DNA of 64,000 bases, from the NCBI GenBank assembly GCA_902801565.1, contig CADCIX010000004.1, forward strand, positions 1 to 64,000, read 5' to 3'. Every line of letters begins with the position of its first letter. The stretch's first letter is position 1. The stretch comes from an uncultured Veillonellaceae bacterium (GTDB lineage: Bacteria; Bacillota; Negativicutes; Selenomonadales; Selenomonadaceae). The position numbers were made by a program, and so were the translations under genes. The notes below the pieces were generated by a model. That model searched no databases. It was not told where the DNA came from and saw nothing but the letters and a program-made list of their open reading frames with translations. Below are positions 46,556 through 54,435 of the stretch, piece by piece.

Positions 46556-47239
46556 TCAGTTGAGCGCAACGGGAACGCCAGGTCCCATCGTGGCGCTGAC
46601 CGTGATGGAGCGCATGTACTGGCCTTTTGCAGCCGCCGGGCGCACACGGTTCAAGGTATCAATCAGGGTCTGGTAATTCTGCTGAAGTTTCTCAACATCA
46701 AAGGAAGCCTTGCCGATGGGGCAATGGATGTTGCCCGCTTTGTCGGTACGGTATTCCACTTTACCGGCCTTGATCTCGGAAATCGCTTTCGTGAGATCCA
46801 TGGTGACGGTACCAAGCTTCGGGTTCGGCATGAGACCCCTGGGGCCCAAAACCTTACCGAGACGTCCAACGGTACCCATCATATCAGGAGTGGCAACTGC
46901 CACATCGAAATCGAGCCAGCCGCCCTGGATCTTCTGGACCATCTCGTCAGAGCCGACGAAATCAGCACCGGCCTCTTCCGCCTCCTTGACTTTCTCGCCC
47001 TTTGCAAAGACGAGCACGCGCTTGGATTTGCCCGTGCCATGCGGCAGGACAACAGCGCCGCGGACCTGCTGGTCGGCGTATTTCGGATCTACGCCAAGGC
47101 GCACATGGAGCTCAATCGTCTCGTCGAACTTCGCCGTAGCGGTCTTCTTGACGAGTTCCATCGCCTCAGCTGCAGGATAAAGCTTGCCGGCTTCCAGCAG
47201 CTTGCAAGCCTCCTGGTATTTCTTTCCAGCTTTCGCCAT
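46556..47239 (-). CDS. rplA: Ribosomal protein L1
   Basis: 227 residues, usual length. Seen: [67 protein letters not shown]-like centre and the C-terminal [19 protein letters not shown]. Start [16 protein letters not shown] at 47239, about 10 bases after AGAGGAG; the 20-codon longer reading is unsupported. Follows rplK after 56 bases. Confidence 0.96.
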   Translation of the reverse strand: MAKAGKKYQEACKLLEAGKLYPAAEAMELVKKTATAKFDETIELHVRLGVDPKYADQQVRGAVVLPHGTGKSKRVLVFAKGEKVKEAEEAGADFVGSDEMVQKIQGGWLDFDVAVATPDMMGTVGRLGKVLGPRGLMPNPKLGTVTMDLTKAISEIKAGKVEYRTDKAGNIHCPIGKASFDVEKLQQNYQTLIDTLNRVRPAAAKGQYMRSITVSATMGPGVPVALN

Positions 47240-47295
47240 TTCAGTAAATCTCCTCTCGTGGTATAACGGTATCTGCCTCCCACGAGGCAATTCCA

Positions 47296-47721
47296 TCAAT
47301 CAACAATCTCGATTCCCATGCTGCGGGCAGTACCCTCGATCATGCGGGTGGCCGCCTCGATGTCTGCAGCATTCAAATCCTTCATCTTGCTCTCTGCAAT
47401 CTCCTTCGCCTTGGCGCGGGGGAGCTTTGCAACCTTCGTCTTGTTGGGCTCACCGGAAGCCTTATCAATACCGGCAGCCTTCTTCAGAAGCACAGCCGCA
47501 GGGGGCGTCTTCGTGATGAACGTGAAAGATCTATCCTCAAAAACCGTAATCTCCACTGGAATCACAAGACCGGCCTGCGTCTTCGTCCTCTCGTTGAACT
47601 CCTTGCAGAATGCCATGATGTTGACACCTGCCTGACCCAGAGCAGGACCTACCGGAGGAGCCGGATTCGCCTTGCCAGCGACGACTTGCAGTTTTACAAG
47701 CTTCGCAACTTTCTTTGCCAT
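47296..47721 (-). CDS. rplK: Ribosomal protein L11
   Basis: 141 residues, exact family length. Start [43 protein letters not shown] is diagnostic; the C-terminal rRNA-binding end [14 protein letters not shown] is intact. AGGAGG lies eight bases before the ATG at 47721. Part of the GTPase-associated centre of the ribosome. Confidence 0.97.
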   Translation of the reverse strand: MAKKVAKLVKLQVVAGKANPAPPVGPALGQAGVNIMAFCKEFNERTKTQAGLVIPVEITVFEDRSFTFITKTPPAAVLLKKAAGIDKASGEPNKTKVAKLPRAKAKEIAESKMKDLNAADIEAATRMIEGTARSMGIEIVD

Positions 47722-47756
47722 GATTTTCACCTCCTAAAAATGGTATCCCTCAGTTT

Positions 47757-48317
47757 TCATATCTTTTCTACTTCGGTAAAATCAAGTTCCACAGGAGTTT
47801 CCTCCACAAGAACCTTCAGCCTCATCTTCTCTGTGTCAATGGAAGATATGGTCGCGGTATAATCCTCAAACCATCCGGATTTGATGCGGACCACATCGCC
47901 CACCGCAAGATCAGGCATTGGCATCTTCGGTTCCTGCAGCTCCATGCTGCCCAAGATACGGGCTGCCTCTGCATCCGTAAGCGGTATGGGTTCCTTTTCG
48001 GAGCCGACGAAACCAGTCACGCCTTGGGTATTCCGAACGACATACCAGGAACGATTGTTGACAATCATCTCCACCAGCACATAGCCCGGGAATATCTTCT
48101 TCTTGGTTATCTTCTGTTTGCCATCCTTCTCCTCAAGCTCATCCTCCACGGGAACCACCACGTTGAAAATCTCATCGCTGAGTCCCTGGGAAGCAATCTT
48201 GCGTTCAAGATTGGCCTTCACTTTGTTCTCATAGCCGGAATACGTATGGATGACATACCAGGCACGCAACGGTGCCTTCCCGTCCAGCTCTATTCCCGTG
48301 TCCTTCTGTGATTCCAT
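47757..48317 (-). CDS. nusG: Transcription termination/antitermination factor NusG
   Basis: 186 residues from the second of two adjacent ATGs (48317; GGGAG five bases upstream; the first ATG at 48320 is too close). NGN domain: AWYVIHTYSGYENKVKANLE and KKIFPGYVLVEM with SWYVVRNTQGVTGFVG. KOW motif: LAVGDVVRIKSGWFEDYTATI. It binds RNA polymerase and couples with Rho or ribosomes. Confidence 0.96.
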   Translation of the reverse strand: MESQKDTGIELDGKAPLRAWYVIHTYSGYENKVKANLERKIASQGLSDEIFNVVVPVEDELEEKDGKQKITKKKIFPGYVLVEMIVNNRSWYVVRNTQGVTGFVGSEKEPIPLTDAEAARILGSMELQEPKMPMPDLAVGDVVRIKSGWFEDYTATISSIDTEKMRLKVLVEETPVELDFTEVEKI

Positions 48318-48330
48318 CATGTCTCCCAGC

Positions 48331-48543
48331 CTATCTTAGAATGATATGGAACAATCTGGCGAAAAAGGTATCGCAAATCCATATGAGTGCGCAGACCACC
48401 ACAACGGCAACGCCCACAACACCAGTATAAGTGACAAGCTCCTTCTTCGTCGACCAGGAGACTTTCTTCATCTCGGCGGCGACTTCTTCCATGAAGCGCT
48501 TGACATTGAATCCCTGCTCCGAGGCTGTTTTCTGGTCTGCCAA
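48331..48543 (-). CDS. secE: Preprotein translocase subunit SecE
   Basis: 70 residues. Short cytosolic helix VKRFMEEVAAEMKKVSWSTKKELVTYT (the SecE signature around KKVSWPT, here KVSWST) and one membrane helix. It starts with TTG at 48543, with GGGGAT about 10 bases upstream. Single-helix SecE is usual in Firmicutes. Clamps SecY in the translocon. Confidence 0.93.
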   Translation of the reverse strand: MADQKTASEQGFNVKRFMEEVAAEMKKVSWSTKKELVTYTGVVGVAVVVVCALIWICDTFFARLFHIILR

Positions 48544-48562
48544 TTATGTCACATCCCCGTGC

Positions 48563-48712
48563 TTACTTCGTTTCCTTATGCAGCGTATGCTTCTTGCAGA
48601 ACTTGCAATACTTGCTGAATTCCAGCCTGTCAGGATTGTTCTTCTTATTCTTGTTGGTCTGGTAATTGCGGCTCTTGCATTCCGTGCAGGCCAACGTAAC
48701 CGCGTTTCTCAT
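48563..48712 (-). CDS. rpmG: Ribosomal protein L33
   Basis: 49 residues, [45 protein letters not shown]. Two CxxC pairs show the zinc-binding form. First gene of the rpmG-secE-nusG-rplK-rplA run. The ATG at 48712 follows AAAGAG; the longer reading from 48778 would include the untranslated leader. Confidence 0.94.
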   Translation of the reverse strand: MRNAVTLACTECKSRNYQTNKNKKNNPDRLEFSKYCKFCKKHTLHKETK

Positions 48713-48784
48713 GTCTCTTTCGCACCCCTTGCTTAATAAAATCTCACGCAGAAATCCTGCGCCATTTTGAAACGTCACTTATAT

Positions 48785-48813
48785 AATTTATCATACTTGC
48801 CGGGGAGTGTCAA
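48785..48813 (-). promoter_or_regulatory. Promoter of rpmG-secE-nusG-rplKA
   Basis: Reverse strand TTGACA (48808-48813), 17-base spacer, TAAATT (48785-48790), about 70 bases before rpmG. Confidence 0.65.
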
Positions 48814-48864
48814 CGCATCCCGAACATTTTTCGATAAATCATGCCGGTGAACACGAATCATACA

Positions 48865-48890
48865 TAAATAAAAACCCCTTTGCAGGGGCA
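48865..48890 (-). terminator. Terminator of the tRNA cluster
   Basis: Reverse strand CCCC-TGCAAA-GGGG followed by TTTTTATTTAT, shortly after tRNA-Met. Confidence 0.6.
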
Positions 48891-48901
48891 GGTTTGTTAA
48901 T

Positions 48902-48978
48902 TGGTGGCGGCACAGAGACTTGAACTCCGGACACTGCGGGTATGAACCGCATGCTCTAGCCAGCTGAGCTATGCCGCC
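48902..48978 (-). tRNA. tRNA-Met (CAT), elongator
   Basis: Cloverleaf with acceptor GGCGGCA/TGCCGCC, anticodon loop TTCATAC (CAT), T arm GTTCAAGTC, and encoded CCA. The paired first base (G-C) marks it as elongator rather than initiator; an Ile-decoding lysidine form is less likely but not excluded. Confidence 0.88.
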
Positions 48979-48983
48979 ATATA

Positions 48984-49059
48984 TGGAGCTGATGACCGGG
49001 ATTGAACCGGTGACCTTATCCTTACCAAGGATACGCTCTGCCGACTGAGCTACATCAGC
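48984..49059 (-). tRNA. tRNA-Thr (GGT)
   Basis: Acceptor GCTGATG/CATCAGC, anticodon loop TTGGTAA (GGT), T loop GTTCAATCC, encoded CCA. Confidence 0.92.
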
Positions 49060-49072
49060 ACACACTGCTGTT

Positions 49073-49148
<76 letters not shown>

Positions 49149-49173
49149 ATAATGATCATTGCAGGTGATGAAT

Positions 49174-49249
<76 letters not shown>

Positions 49250-49281
49250 ATATCTAAATGCCTTTCGGCTGACAAGAAAAT

Positions 49282-49310
49282 ATTATAGAGCAATGTTCCG
49301 GATTTGTAAA
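49282..49310 (-). promoter_or_regulatory. Promoter of the tRNA cluster
   Basis: Reverse strand TTTACA (49305-49310), 17-base spacer, TATAAT (49282-49287), about 30 bases before the first tRNA. Confidence 0.7.
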
Positions 49311-49346
49311 GGGGGTTTTTAAAAAAATTTACGACCATCTGCAAAC

Positions 49347-49377
49347 AAAACCGCCGACGATGAATGTCGGCGGTTTT
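49347..49377 (-). terminator. Terminator of the phosphofructokinase gene
   Basis: Reverse strand CCGCCGAC-ATTCATC-GTCGGCGG followed by TTTTG. The symmetric A/T flanks could also stop the opposite strand. Confidence 0.75.
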
Positions 49378-49399
49378 GGATCACATGCCTATATCTTCC

Positions 49400-50671
49400 T
49401 TACTGCTCCACGGAAGGCTGTTCCCCATCGAAGAGATAGCCATAACGCTGGCGGAACTCCTCGGGCTCCATCTTGAAGGCATTGGCAAGTCCCGGATCGT
49501 CCAGGTCACCCTTCTCAATGCGCATCATGAAACCGCGGGCAATCTTGTAGTGGACGGAATTGATGTTGACCTTGCGCACCTTGGTCTTGCCCGTCTCCGG
49601 ATCGCGGATGTCCTCAAAGCGCATGGGCACGGCCTGATTGTCCTGAATGGTGATGAGTGCGCCGCTGTCGCCGCGGAACAGGAACTGCATCGCCTCGTAG
49701 CCGAGGTTCCTCGCATAGTCGATATCGTAGGCAATTGGAGCCGTGCAGCGAAGCTCATAGCCGATTTCCTTGTCCACGACGGCAATCTTAATGCCCAGTT
49801 TCTTGACCTCTGCCAAAACCTGCTGCTTGAGGATTTCGCCGAAATCCAGCTCGCTGTAGCGGATATGCCCATGCTCGTCCAGCACGATCTCGCCCAGTGC
49901 CTTGAAATCCTCCTCGGAGATTTTCTCTATGACGCCCTCGGCGATGACTGCAACACCGTAGTTCTTGCCCACCAGGCGGCGCTTGACGATGGAGCCTGTG
50001 ATGATGTCAACCACCTGCTGCAAGCGGATGCGCTCCTGAGGGAACTCCTCGGGAATGATGGTAAGGGCCGCGCCTGCAGAACGCCCCATACCAAGGGCCA
50101 GATGACCTGCCGTGCGCCCCATGGCGATGGTGAAATACCAGCGGTTGTTCGTGGTGCGGGCATCCTCCATGAGATTCTGGATCTCCGTCGTGGCAAAGGC
50201 GCGAGCCGTCTCAAAGCCAAAGGTTGGAACCCCTTCCGGAAGGGGAAGGTCATTGTCTATGGTCTTGGGCACATGGACGACATTGATGGTACGCCCAACC
50301 TTACGCGCATATTCCGAAACCGCCGTGGAGCTGTATGCCGTATCATCGCCGCCGATGGTAACAAGATGCGTCACCCCCAGCTCCGTAAGCGTCTCCACCA
50401 CGGTGCGAAGGTCGGACTCCTTCTTCGTCGGATTGAAGCGGGACATCTTCAAAATGCAGCCGCCCGTGAGATGGATACGGCTCACATTGCTGAAATCCAG
50501 GCGGATGTAATTCTTTTCGCCACGAGCCAGCCTGGAAAACCCATCGTACATTCCGAGCACATCCCATCCATGACGGTGCGCCTCGCTCGTAACGGCAGAA
50601 ATCACTGCGTTGATGCCCGGGGCCGGGCCGCCACCGCAGACAATAGCCACAACATTCTTGATACCAATCAT
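49400..50671 (-). CDS. pfp: PPi-dependent 6-phosphofructokinase
   Basis: 423 residues. Converts fructose 6-phosphate to the 1,6-bisphosphate in glycolysis. The N-terminus AIVCGGGPAPGINAVIS is PFK-like. Donor choice is visible: THLVTIGGDDTAYSS has Asp where ATP enzymes have Gly (GGDGS), and VPKTIDNDLP has Lys where ATP enzymes have Gly (PGTIDND). Both mark pyrophosphate-dependent enzymes, which are reversible. AGGAGG lies seven bases before the ATG, and a seven-residue frame ends directly at the start (TAAATG). Confidence 0.88.
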   Translation of the reverse strand: MIGIKNVVAIVCGGGPAPGINAVISAVTSEAHRHGWDVLGMYDGFSRLARGEKNYIRLDFSNVSRIHLTGGCILKMSRFNPTKKESDLRTVVETLTELGVTHLVTIGGDDTAYSSTAVSEYARKVGRTINVVHVPKTIDNDLPLPEGVPTFGFETARAFATTEIQNLMEDARTTNNRWYFTIAMGRTAGHLALGMGRSAGAALTIIPEEFPQERIRLQQVVDIITGSIVKRRLVGKNYGVAVIAEGVIEKISEEDFKALGEIVLDEHGHIRYSELDFGEILKQQVLAEVKKLGIKIAVVDKEIGYELRCTAPIAYDIDYARNLGYEAMQFLFRGDSGALITIQDNQAVPMRFEDIRDPETGKTKVRKVNINSVHYKIARGFMMRIEKGDLDDPGLANAFKMEPEEFRQRYGYLFDGEQPSVEQ

Positions 50672-50695
50672 TTAGAATCCTCCTTTGAAGTTCAT
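50672..50695 (-). CDS. Seven-residue upstream frame before pfp
   Basis: ATG at 50695, preceded by TAGGAG, reads MNFKGGF and stops with TAA directly before the pfp ATG. Its GGAGG codons are the pfp ribosome binding site. Possibly a translational coupling peptide, or chance. Confidence 0.25.
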   Translation of the reverse strand: MNFKGGF

Positions 50696-50781
50696 GACTT
50701 CTCCTATCTGTCCTTTTCTATGTATTCTTGCAATTCGGCAAAAATCCTGCTTTGCTTTGCGATGTTTTTCTCAAAACCTTC

Positions 50782-52077
50782 TCAACGCCTTTTGCCCGCC
50801 TTGCGCGCCTGCACGTTCTGCCTGCGACTGCGGTCGTTCCGGCCCTTGTGGGATGCGCCCTTGCGGTTGGCATACTTGCTCAGGGGGATACTTTTCTTTT
50901 CCCTTTCCGCCTTGCGCTCCTTTTGCAGTTTCTCCCGAATCTTTTCCTGGGTCTTCTCCCTTCGATGGCTCCGTTCCGATTTTTCCTTTGTGATACGCGC
51001 CTTGATGCCCGCCTCGATTTTGCGAAGCATGGTATACTGCCGCGCATTCACGAAGGTCACGGCAACGCCCTGCTGTCCCGCACGGCCCGTGCGCCCAATC
51101 CTGTGGATGTAGCCCTCCGTGTCGATAGGCATGTCATAATTGTAGACATGGGTCACACCTTCGATGTCCAGTCCCCGTGCCGCAATATCCGTTGCCACAA
51201 GAACCTGCAGCTGTGCCGCCCGGAACCGCTTCAAGACCAATGCCCTCTGCGCCTGTGTCAGATCCCCATGAAGCTCTTCTGCAAGATAGCCACGCTGCGC
51301 CAGCTCCATTGCCACCTTCGCCACTCTCTGCCGCGTGTGACAGAACACCATGGCAAGATAGGGCTGCTGGGAATTGATGAGTTCGCAAAGCCTGTCGAGC
51401 TTCGTCTCCTCCGTGGTATCCACGATGACCTGACGGATGTTGTCAAGGGTGACGTGTTCCGATTTCACAATGATTTCCCGGGGAGCTTCCATGTAACGCT
51501 GCGCCAGTGCGCGAACCCTGTCGGGAATGGTTGCCGAGAACAGCATGAGCTGATGGTCAGCGGCAGCCTCCTTGAGCAAGACCTCCACATCCTCAAGGAA
51601 TCCCCGGCGCATCATCTCGTCCGCCTCGTCCAGCACCACCTTGTTCACCTTGGAAATGTCTATCGTATGACGGCGCAGATGGTCGAGGAGGCGCCCCGGC
51701 GTGCCGATGATGATCTGGGGATGCCTCCGCAGTTTCTGCTTCTGCCGCTCGATGTCCTGTCCCCCGTAAATGGCAAGGGAGGCGATGCCCAGCGCTTCCC
51801 CGAGGAATGCCGCCAACTTGGAGATCTGGATGGCAAGCTCCCTTGTTGGCGTCACCACCAGAGCCTGTGTCACAGGAACATTCTTGAGCTTCTCAAAAAC
51901 GGGAAGAAGAAAGGCCAGTGTCTTGCCCGTTCCCGTCTGAGACTGCACCACAGCATCCTGCCCGCTGCGAAGGACAGGGATGGCCTGTTCCTGCACCGGC
52001 GTCAATTCCACAATGCCCCTGCGGCGCAAGCTTTCGCATACCGCAGGATCTATGTTCCAATCCCGAAATGTCGTCAT
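50782..52077 (-). CDS. DEAD-box RNA helicase
   Basis: 431 residues from the ATG at 52077 (AAGGAAG close upstream). Motifs in order: Q motif (TPVQEQAIP), I AQSQTGTGKT-like (VVQSQTGTGKTLAF), Ia PTRELAIQ, II VLDEADEMMRRGF, III FSATIP, V ATDIAARGLDI, VI HRIGRTGRAG. The last ~70 residues are Arg/Lys-rich (KSERSHRREKTQEKIRE and on), a likely RNA-binding tail. Resembles CshA/DbpA-type helicases acting in ribosome assembly or mRNA decay. Confidence 0.92.
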   Translation of the reverse strand: MTTFRDWNIDPAVCESLRRRGIVELTPVQEQAIPVLRSGQDAVVQSQTGTGKTLAFLLPVFEKLKNVPVTQALVVTPTRELAIQISKLAAFLGEALGIASLAIYGGQDIERQKQKLRRHPQIIIGTPGRLLDHLRRHTIDISKVNKVVLDEADEMMRRGFLEDVEVLLKEAAADHQLMLFSATIPDRVRALAQRYMEAPREIIVKSEHVTLDNIRQVIVDTTEETKLDRLCELINSQQPYLAMVFCHTRQRVAKVAMELAQRGYLAEELHGDLTQAQRALVLKRFRAAQLQVLVATDIAARGLDIEGVTHVYNYDMPIDTEGYIHRIGRTGRAGQQGVAVTFVNARQYTMLRKIEAGIKARITKEKSERSHRREKTQEKIREKLQKERKAEREKKSIPLSKYANRKGASHKGRNDRSRRQNVQARKAGKRR

Positions 52078-52091
52078 ATTCTTCCTTTCCG

Positions 52092-52973
52092 TCAGCTGGA
52101 GAGTATTTCCGTTCCTGTTTCCGTAATGAGGACGGTCTTCTCCCATTGGGCGGACAATTTGCGGTCATGGGTCCGCACCGTCCAGTTGTCAGACTTGTCC
52201 ACATCGACCTTATAGGTTCCCTGGTTGATCATCGGCTCCACGGTGAGGACCATGCCAGGCGCCAAAAGCATGCCCGTCCCCTGCTCCGTATTATGGGAGA
52301 CAAAGGGTTCCAGATGGAACTTCTTCCCGACGCCATGCCCCCCGAGATCCGTGACCACAGAGTAGCCATTGGCATGGGCATGGTTTCCGCAGGCCGCGCC
52401 GATATCACCGACCCAGCCCCAGGGCTTGATGGCCTGGATGCCAAGTTCCATGCACTCCCTGGTCACATCCACCAGCCGCTGCGCCTCCGGCGTCGTCTTC
52501 CCGCCCACGATGAACATGCGGGAGGCATCGGAAAAATATCCGTCAAGAATCGTGGTGACATCGATATTCACGATATCGCCTTCCTTCAGGATGGTCTTTT
52601 TCGAAGGAATCCCATGGCAGACCACCTCATTGACGGAAATGCAGACACTCTTGGGAAAGCCCTCATAATTCAGGCAGGCGGGAATCCCCCCGTGGCTCTC
52701 AATGTACTTTCTTGCTGCATCATCCAGGGAGGCCGTATCGACTCCCGGACGCACCAATTCCTCCATGAGGTCCAGCGTCCCATCGTTGACCACACCGCTC
52801 TTGCGGATTCCCTCGATATCCTTCTCGTTATTGATGATATTCCGGGGAGGGCGCACCTGTCCCTTCATCACATTGAACTTCATTTCGCTGATGCGCTCGT
52901 CAAAATCCGCATGGCATTTCTTGTACTTCCTTCCGCTGCCACACCAGCACAAATCATTCCTCGCTATCGCCAT
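52092..52973 (-). CDS. map: Methionine aminopeptidase with N-terminal SEC-C zinc motif
   Basis: 293 residues. Begins with a SEC-C motif (MAIARNDLCWCGSGRKYKKCH) and continues with the type I methionine aminopeptidase fold. Metal ligands are visible: VNIDVTTILDGYFSDASRMF (two Asp), GGHGVGKKFHLEP (His), VLTVEPMINQG (Glu) and the terminal Glu in QWEKTVLITE. Removes N-terminal Met. The SEC-C extension is common in Firmicutes and may tether the enzyme to the ribosome. The start is set by the SEC-C motif. It lies 14 bases upstream of the helicase gene, so the two are probably cotranscribed. Confidence 0.93.
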   Translation of the reverse strand: MAIARNDLCWCGSGRKYKKCHADFDERISEMKFNVMKGQVRPPRNIINNEKDIEGIRKSGVVNDGTLDLMEELVRPGVDTASLDDAARKYIESHGGIPACLNYEGFPKSVCISVNEVVCHGIPSKKTILKEGDIVNIDVTTILDGYFSDASRMFIVGGKTTPEAQRLVDVTRECMELGIQAIKPWGWVGDIGAACGNHAHANGYSVVTDLGGHGVGKKFHLEPFVSHNTEQGTGMLLAPGMVLTVEPMINQGTYKVDVDKSDNWTVRTHDRKLSAQWEKTVLITETGTEILSS

Positions 52974-53023
52974 AATATACGCCAATACTTCCTTTCCATA
53001 TCCTATCATACCCATAATGGTAT

Positions 53024-53052
53024 ATTATAACGCATGGTTCAGATTTTGCCAA
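53024..53052 (-). promoter_or_regulatory. Predicted map promoter
   Basis: Reverse strand TTGGCA (53047-53052), 17-base spacer, TATAAT (53024-53029), about 50 bases before the start. Confidence 0.6.
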
Positions 53053-53060
53053 AGGCAAAA
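53044..53060. promoter_or_regulatory. Palindrome TTTTGCCAAAGGCAAAA (copy 2)
   Basis: Perfect seven-base arms around AAA, overlapping the map -35 box. The same core occurs at 33163-33178 before the MFS gene. Confidence 0.4.
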
Positions 53061-53079
53061 TATACTCTCCCCCCAAACC

Positions 53080-53108
53080 TTGACACGATTCCCCATTTGC
53101 TATATATT
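53080..53108 (+). promoter_or_regulatory. Predicted promoter of the polysaccharide deacetylase
   Basis: TTGACA (53080-53085), 17-base spacer, TATATT (53103-53108), about 55 bases before the TTG start. Confidence 0.65.
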
Positions 53109-53165
53109 TTATCAGTATGGGCTTTAAAGAAGCCCTACATCATAAAATAAAAGGAAGGTGTCATC

Positions 53166-54014
53166 TTGCGAACCATATGCAAGCGCTTATTTCTTTTCTT
53201 TGCCGCACTCCTCCTGCTATTGGCAGGAATAACGGCCTATCTTTGGCACGGTGCCGCAAACTGCGTCCCTGTCCTCAACTACCACCAGATCAATGATACC
53301 GAAAACAACGCATTGACCGTCAAGGTTGAGCAATTCGACAAACAGATGCAATATCTTGCCGACAACGGCTACCATACCATAACACCGGCGGACATGCTCG
53401 ACTGTTGGGAAAACGGCAAGCAACTGCCCGACAAGCCTGTCATCATCACCTTTGATGACGGCTACAGGGACAACTACATCAACGCCTTTCCCATTCTGGA
53501 AAAATACGGCCTCAAGGCATCCATCTTCCTCATTACGGACTATGTGAGCCTCTATCCCAATTACGTTACCTGGGACATGGCAAAGGAAATGCAGGAAAGC
53601 GGCCTGATTGACCTGGAGAGCCACACCCTCAGCCACACCGAGCTCACAGGGCTGGAATCCAGCGAGGATGTGGTCCGGCAGCTCCAGGAATCCCGAAATG
53701 CACTGCAATACCGCCTGGGAAAACCCGCCTTTTTCATTGCCTATCCCTGCGGCTCCTATGACGACCAGGTGGAGCAGCTCACAAAAGATGCCGGTTATCG
53801 CGCGGCCTTCACTGTGAACTACGGCCTTGCTTCCCCCGACGAGCAGAGATTCGTTCTGGATCGCATTCCCATTTTCGGATGCAACCAGCATACCTTCCTC
53901 CGTTTCAAGCTTCGCATCGTCCTCGCGCCAGTCCTCTCGCCCCTCAGCACCTTGAAGACAAACCTTCAGAACAGCGGTCATACATGGCTGTCCAACCTCA
54001 TATTGATGCCATAA
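53166..54014 (+). CDS. Polysaccharide deacetylase (NodB fold), membrane-anchored
   Basis: 282 residues from a TTG start with AAGGAAGG seven bases upstream. One N-terminal membrane helix (LFLFFAALLLLLAGITAYLW) anchors a NodB-type domain outside the inner membrane. Motifs: PVIITFDDGYRDNY (catalytic and metal Asp), LESHTLSHTELT (metal His pair), and FFIAYPCGSYDDQ. The family removes acetyl groups from N-acetylated sugars such as peptidoglycan or exopolysaccharide; the substrate is unknown. The HQINDTENNALTV start recalls PgaB-like enzymes. Ends at a strong terminator. Confidence 0.88.
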   Translation: MRTICKRLFLFFAALLLLLAGITAYLWHGAANCVPVLNYHQINDTENNALTVKVEQFDKQMQYLADNGYHTITPADMLDCWENGKQLPDKPVIITFDDGYRDNYINAFPILEKYGLKASIFLITDYVSLYPNYVTWDMAKEMQESGLIDLESHTLSHTELTGLESSEDVVRQLQESRNALQYRLGKPAFFIAYPCGSYDDQVEQLTKDAGYRAAFTVNYGLASPDEQRFVLDRIPIFGCNQHTFLRFKLRIVLAPVLSPLSTLKTNLQNSGHTWLSNLILMP

Positions 54015-54033
54015 AAACCGAATACAGCAAGCA

Positions 54034-54069
54034 AAAAGGGCTGTCCTTTGTTGGGACAGCCCTTTTTTC
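54034..54069. terminator. Bidirectional terminator between deacetylase and CsoR genes
   Basis: GGGCTGTCC-TTTGTT-GGGACAGCCC flanked by AAAAA and TTTTTT. It overlaps the csoR stop codon on the reverse strand. Confidence 0.85.
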
Positions 54070-54412
54070 ATCGGATAAACTGGTCAATGGCGGCATTGAG
54101 TTTTTCTATTGCTTCCTTGTCCCCTTCCTGCACCGCATCCACAATGCAGTGCTCCAGATGGTCCTTCAGTATTGTCTTTGCCACACCCTGCAAGGCAGCG
54201 TTCACAGCAGAAATCTGGATCAGCACCTCGCTACAGTCCCTGCCATCCTCCACCATCCTGCGGATGGACTCCATATGCCCGATGACGCGGGCCATGCGGT
54301 TCAGCACGGCCTTCGTCTGGGTATGGGAATGGACATGCCCATGACCTTGCCCATGGGCATGCGTATGTCGGATCACCGTGCCATCCGCCAGGATATGCTC
54401 ATGCTCCGCCAT
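54068..54412 (-). CDS. CsoR/FrmR-family metal-sensing repressor with His-rich N-terminus
   Basis: 114 residues from the ATG at 54412. The DUF156 helical fold follows a His-rich stretch (HTHAHGQGHGHVHSHTQTK). The Cu(I) triad of CsoR is present: Cys in GRDCSEVLIQI and His/Cys in KDHLEHC. It should bind DNA in the apo state and release it on metal binding. It lies 23 bases after ileS, with no copper ATPase or chaperone nearby; its target is unknown. The His-rich arm may pre-bind copper or nickel. Confidence 0.85.
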   Translation of the reverse strand: MAEHEHILADGTVIRHTHAHGQGHGHVHSHTQTKAVLNRMARVIGHMESIRRMVEDGRDCSEVLIQISAVNAALQGVAKTILKDHLEHCIVDAVQEGDKEAIEKLNAAIDQFIR

Positions 54413-54435
54413 CCCATCATCCCTTTCCAAAGAAG

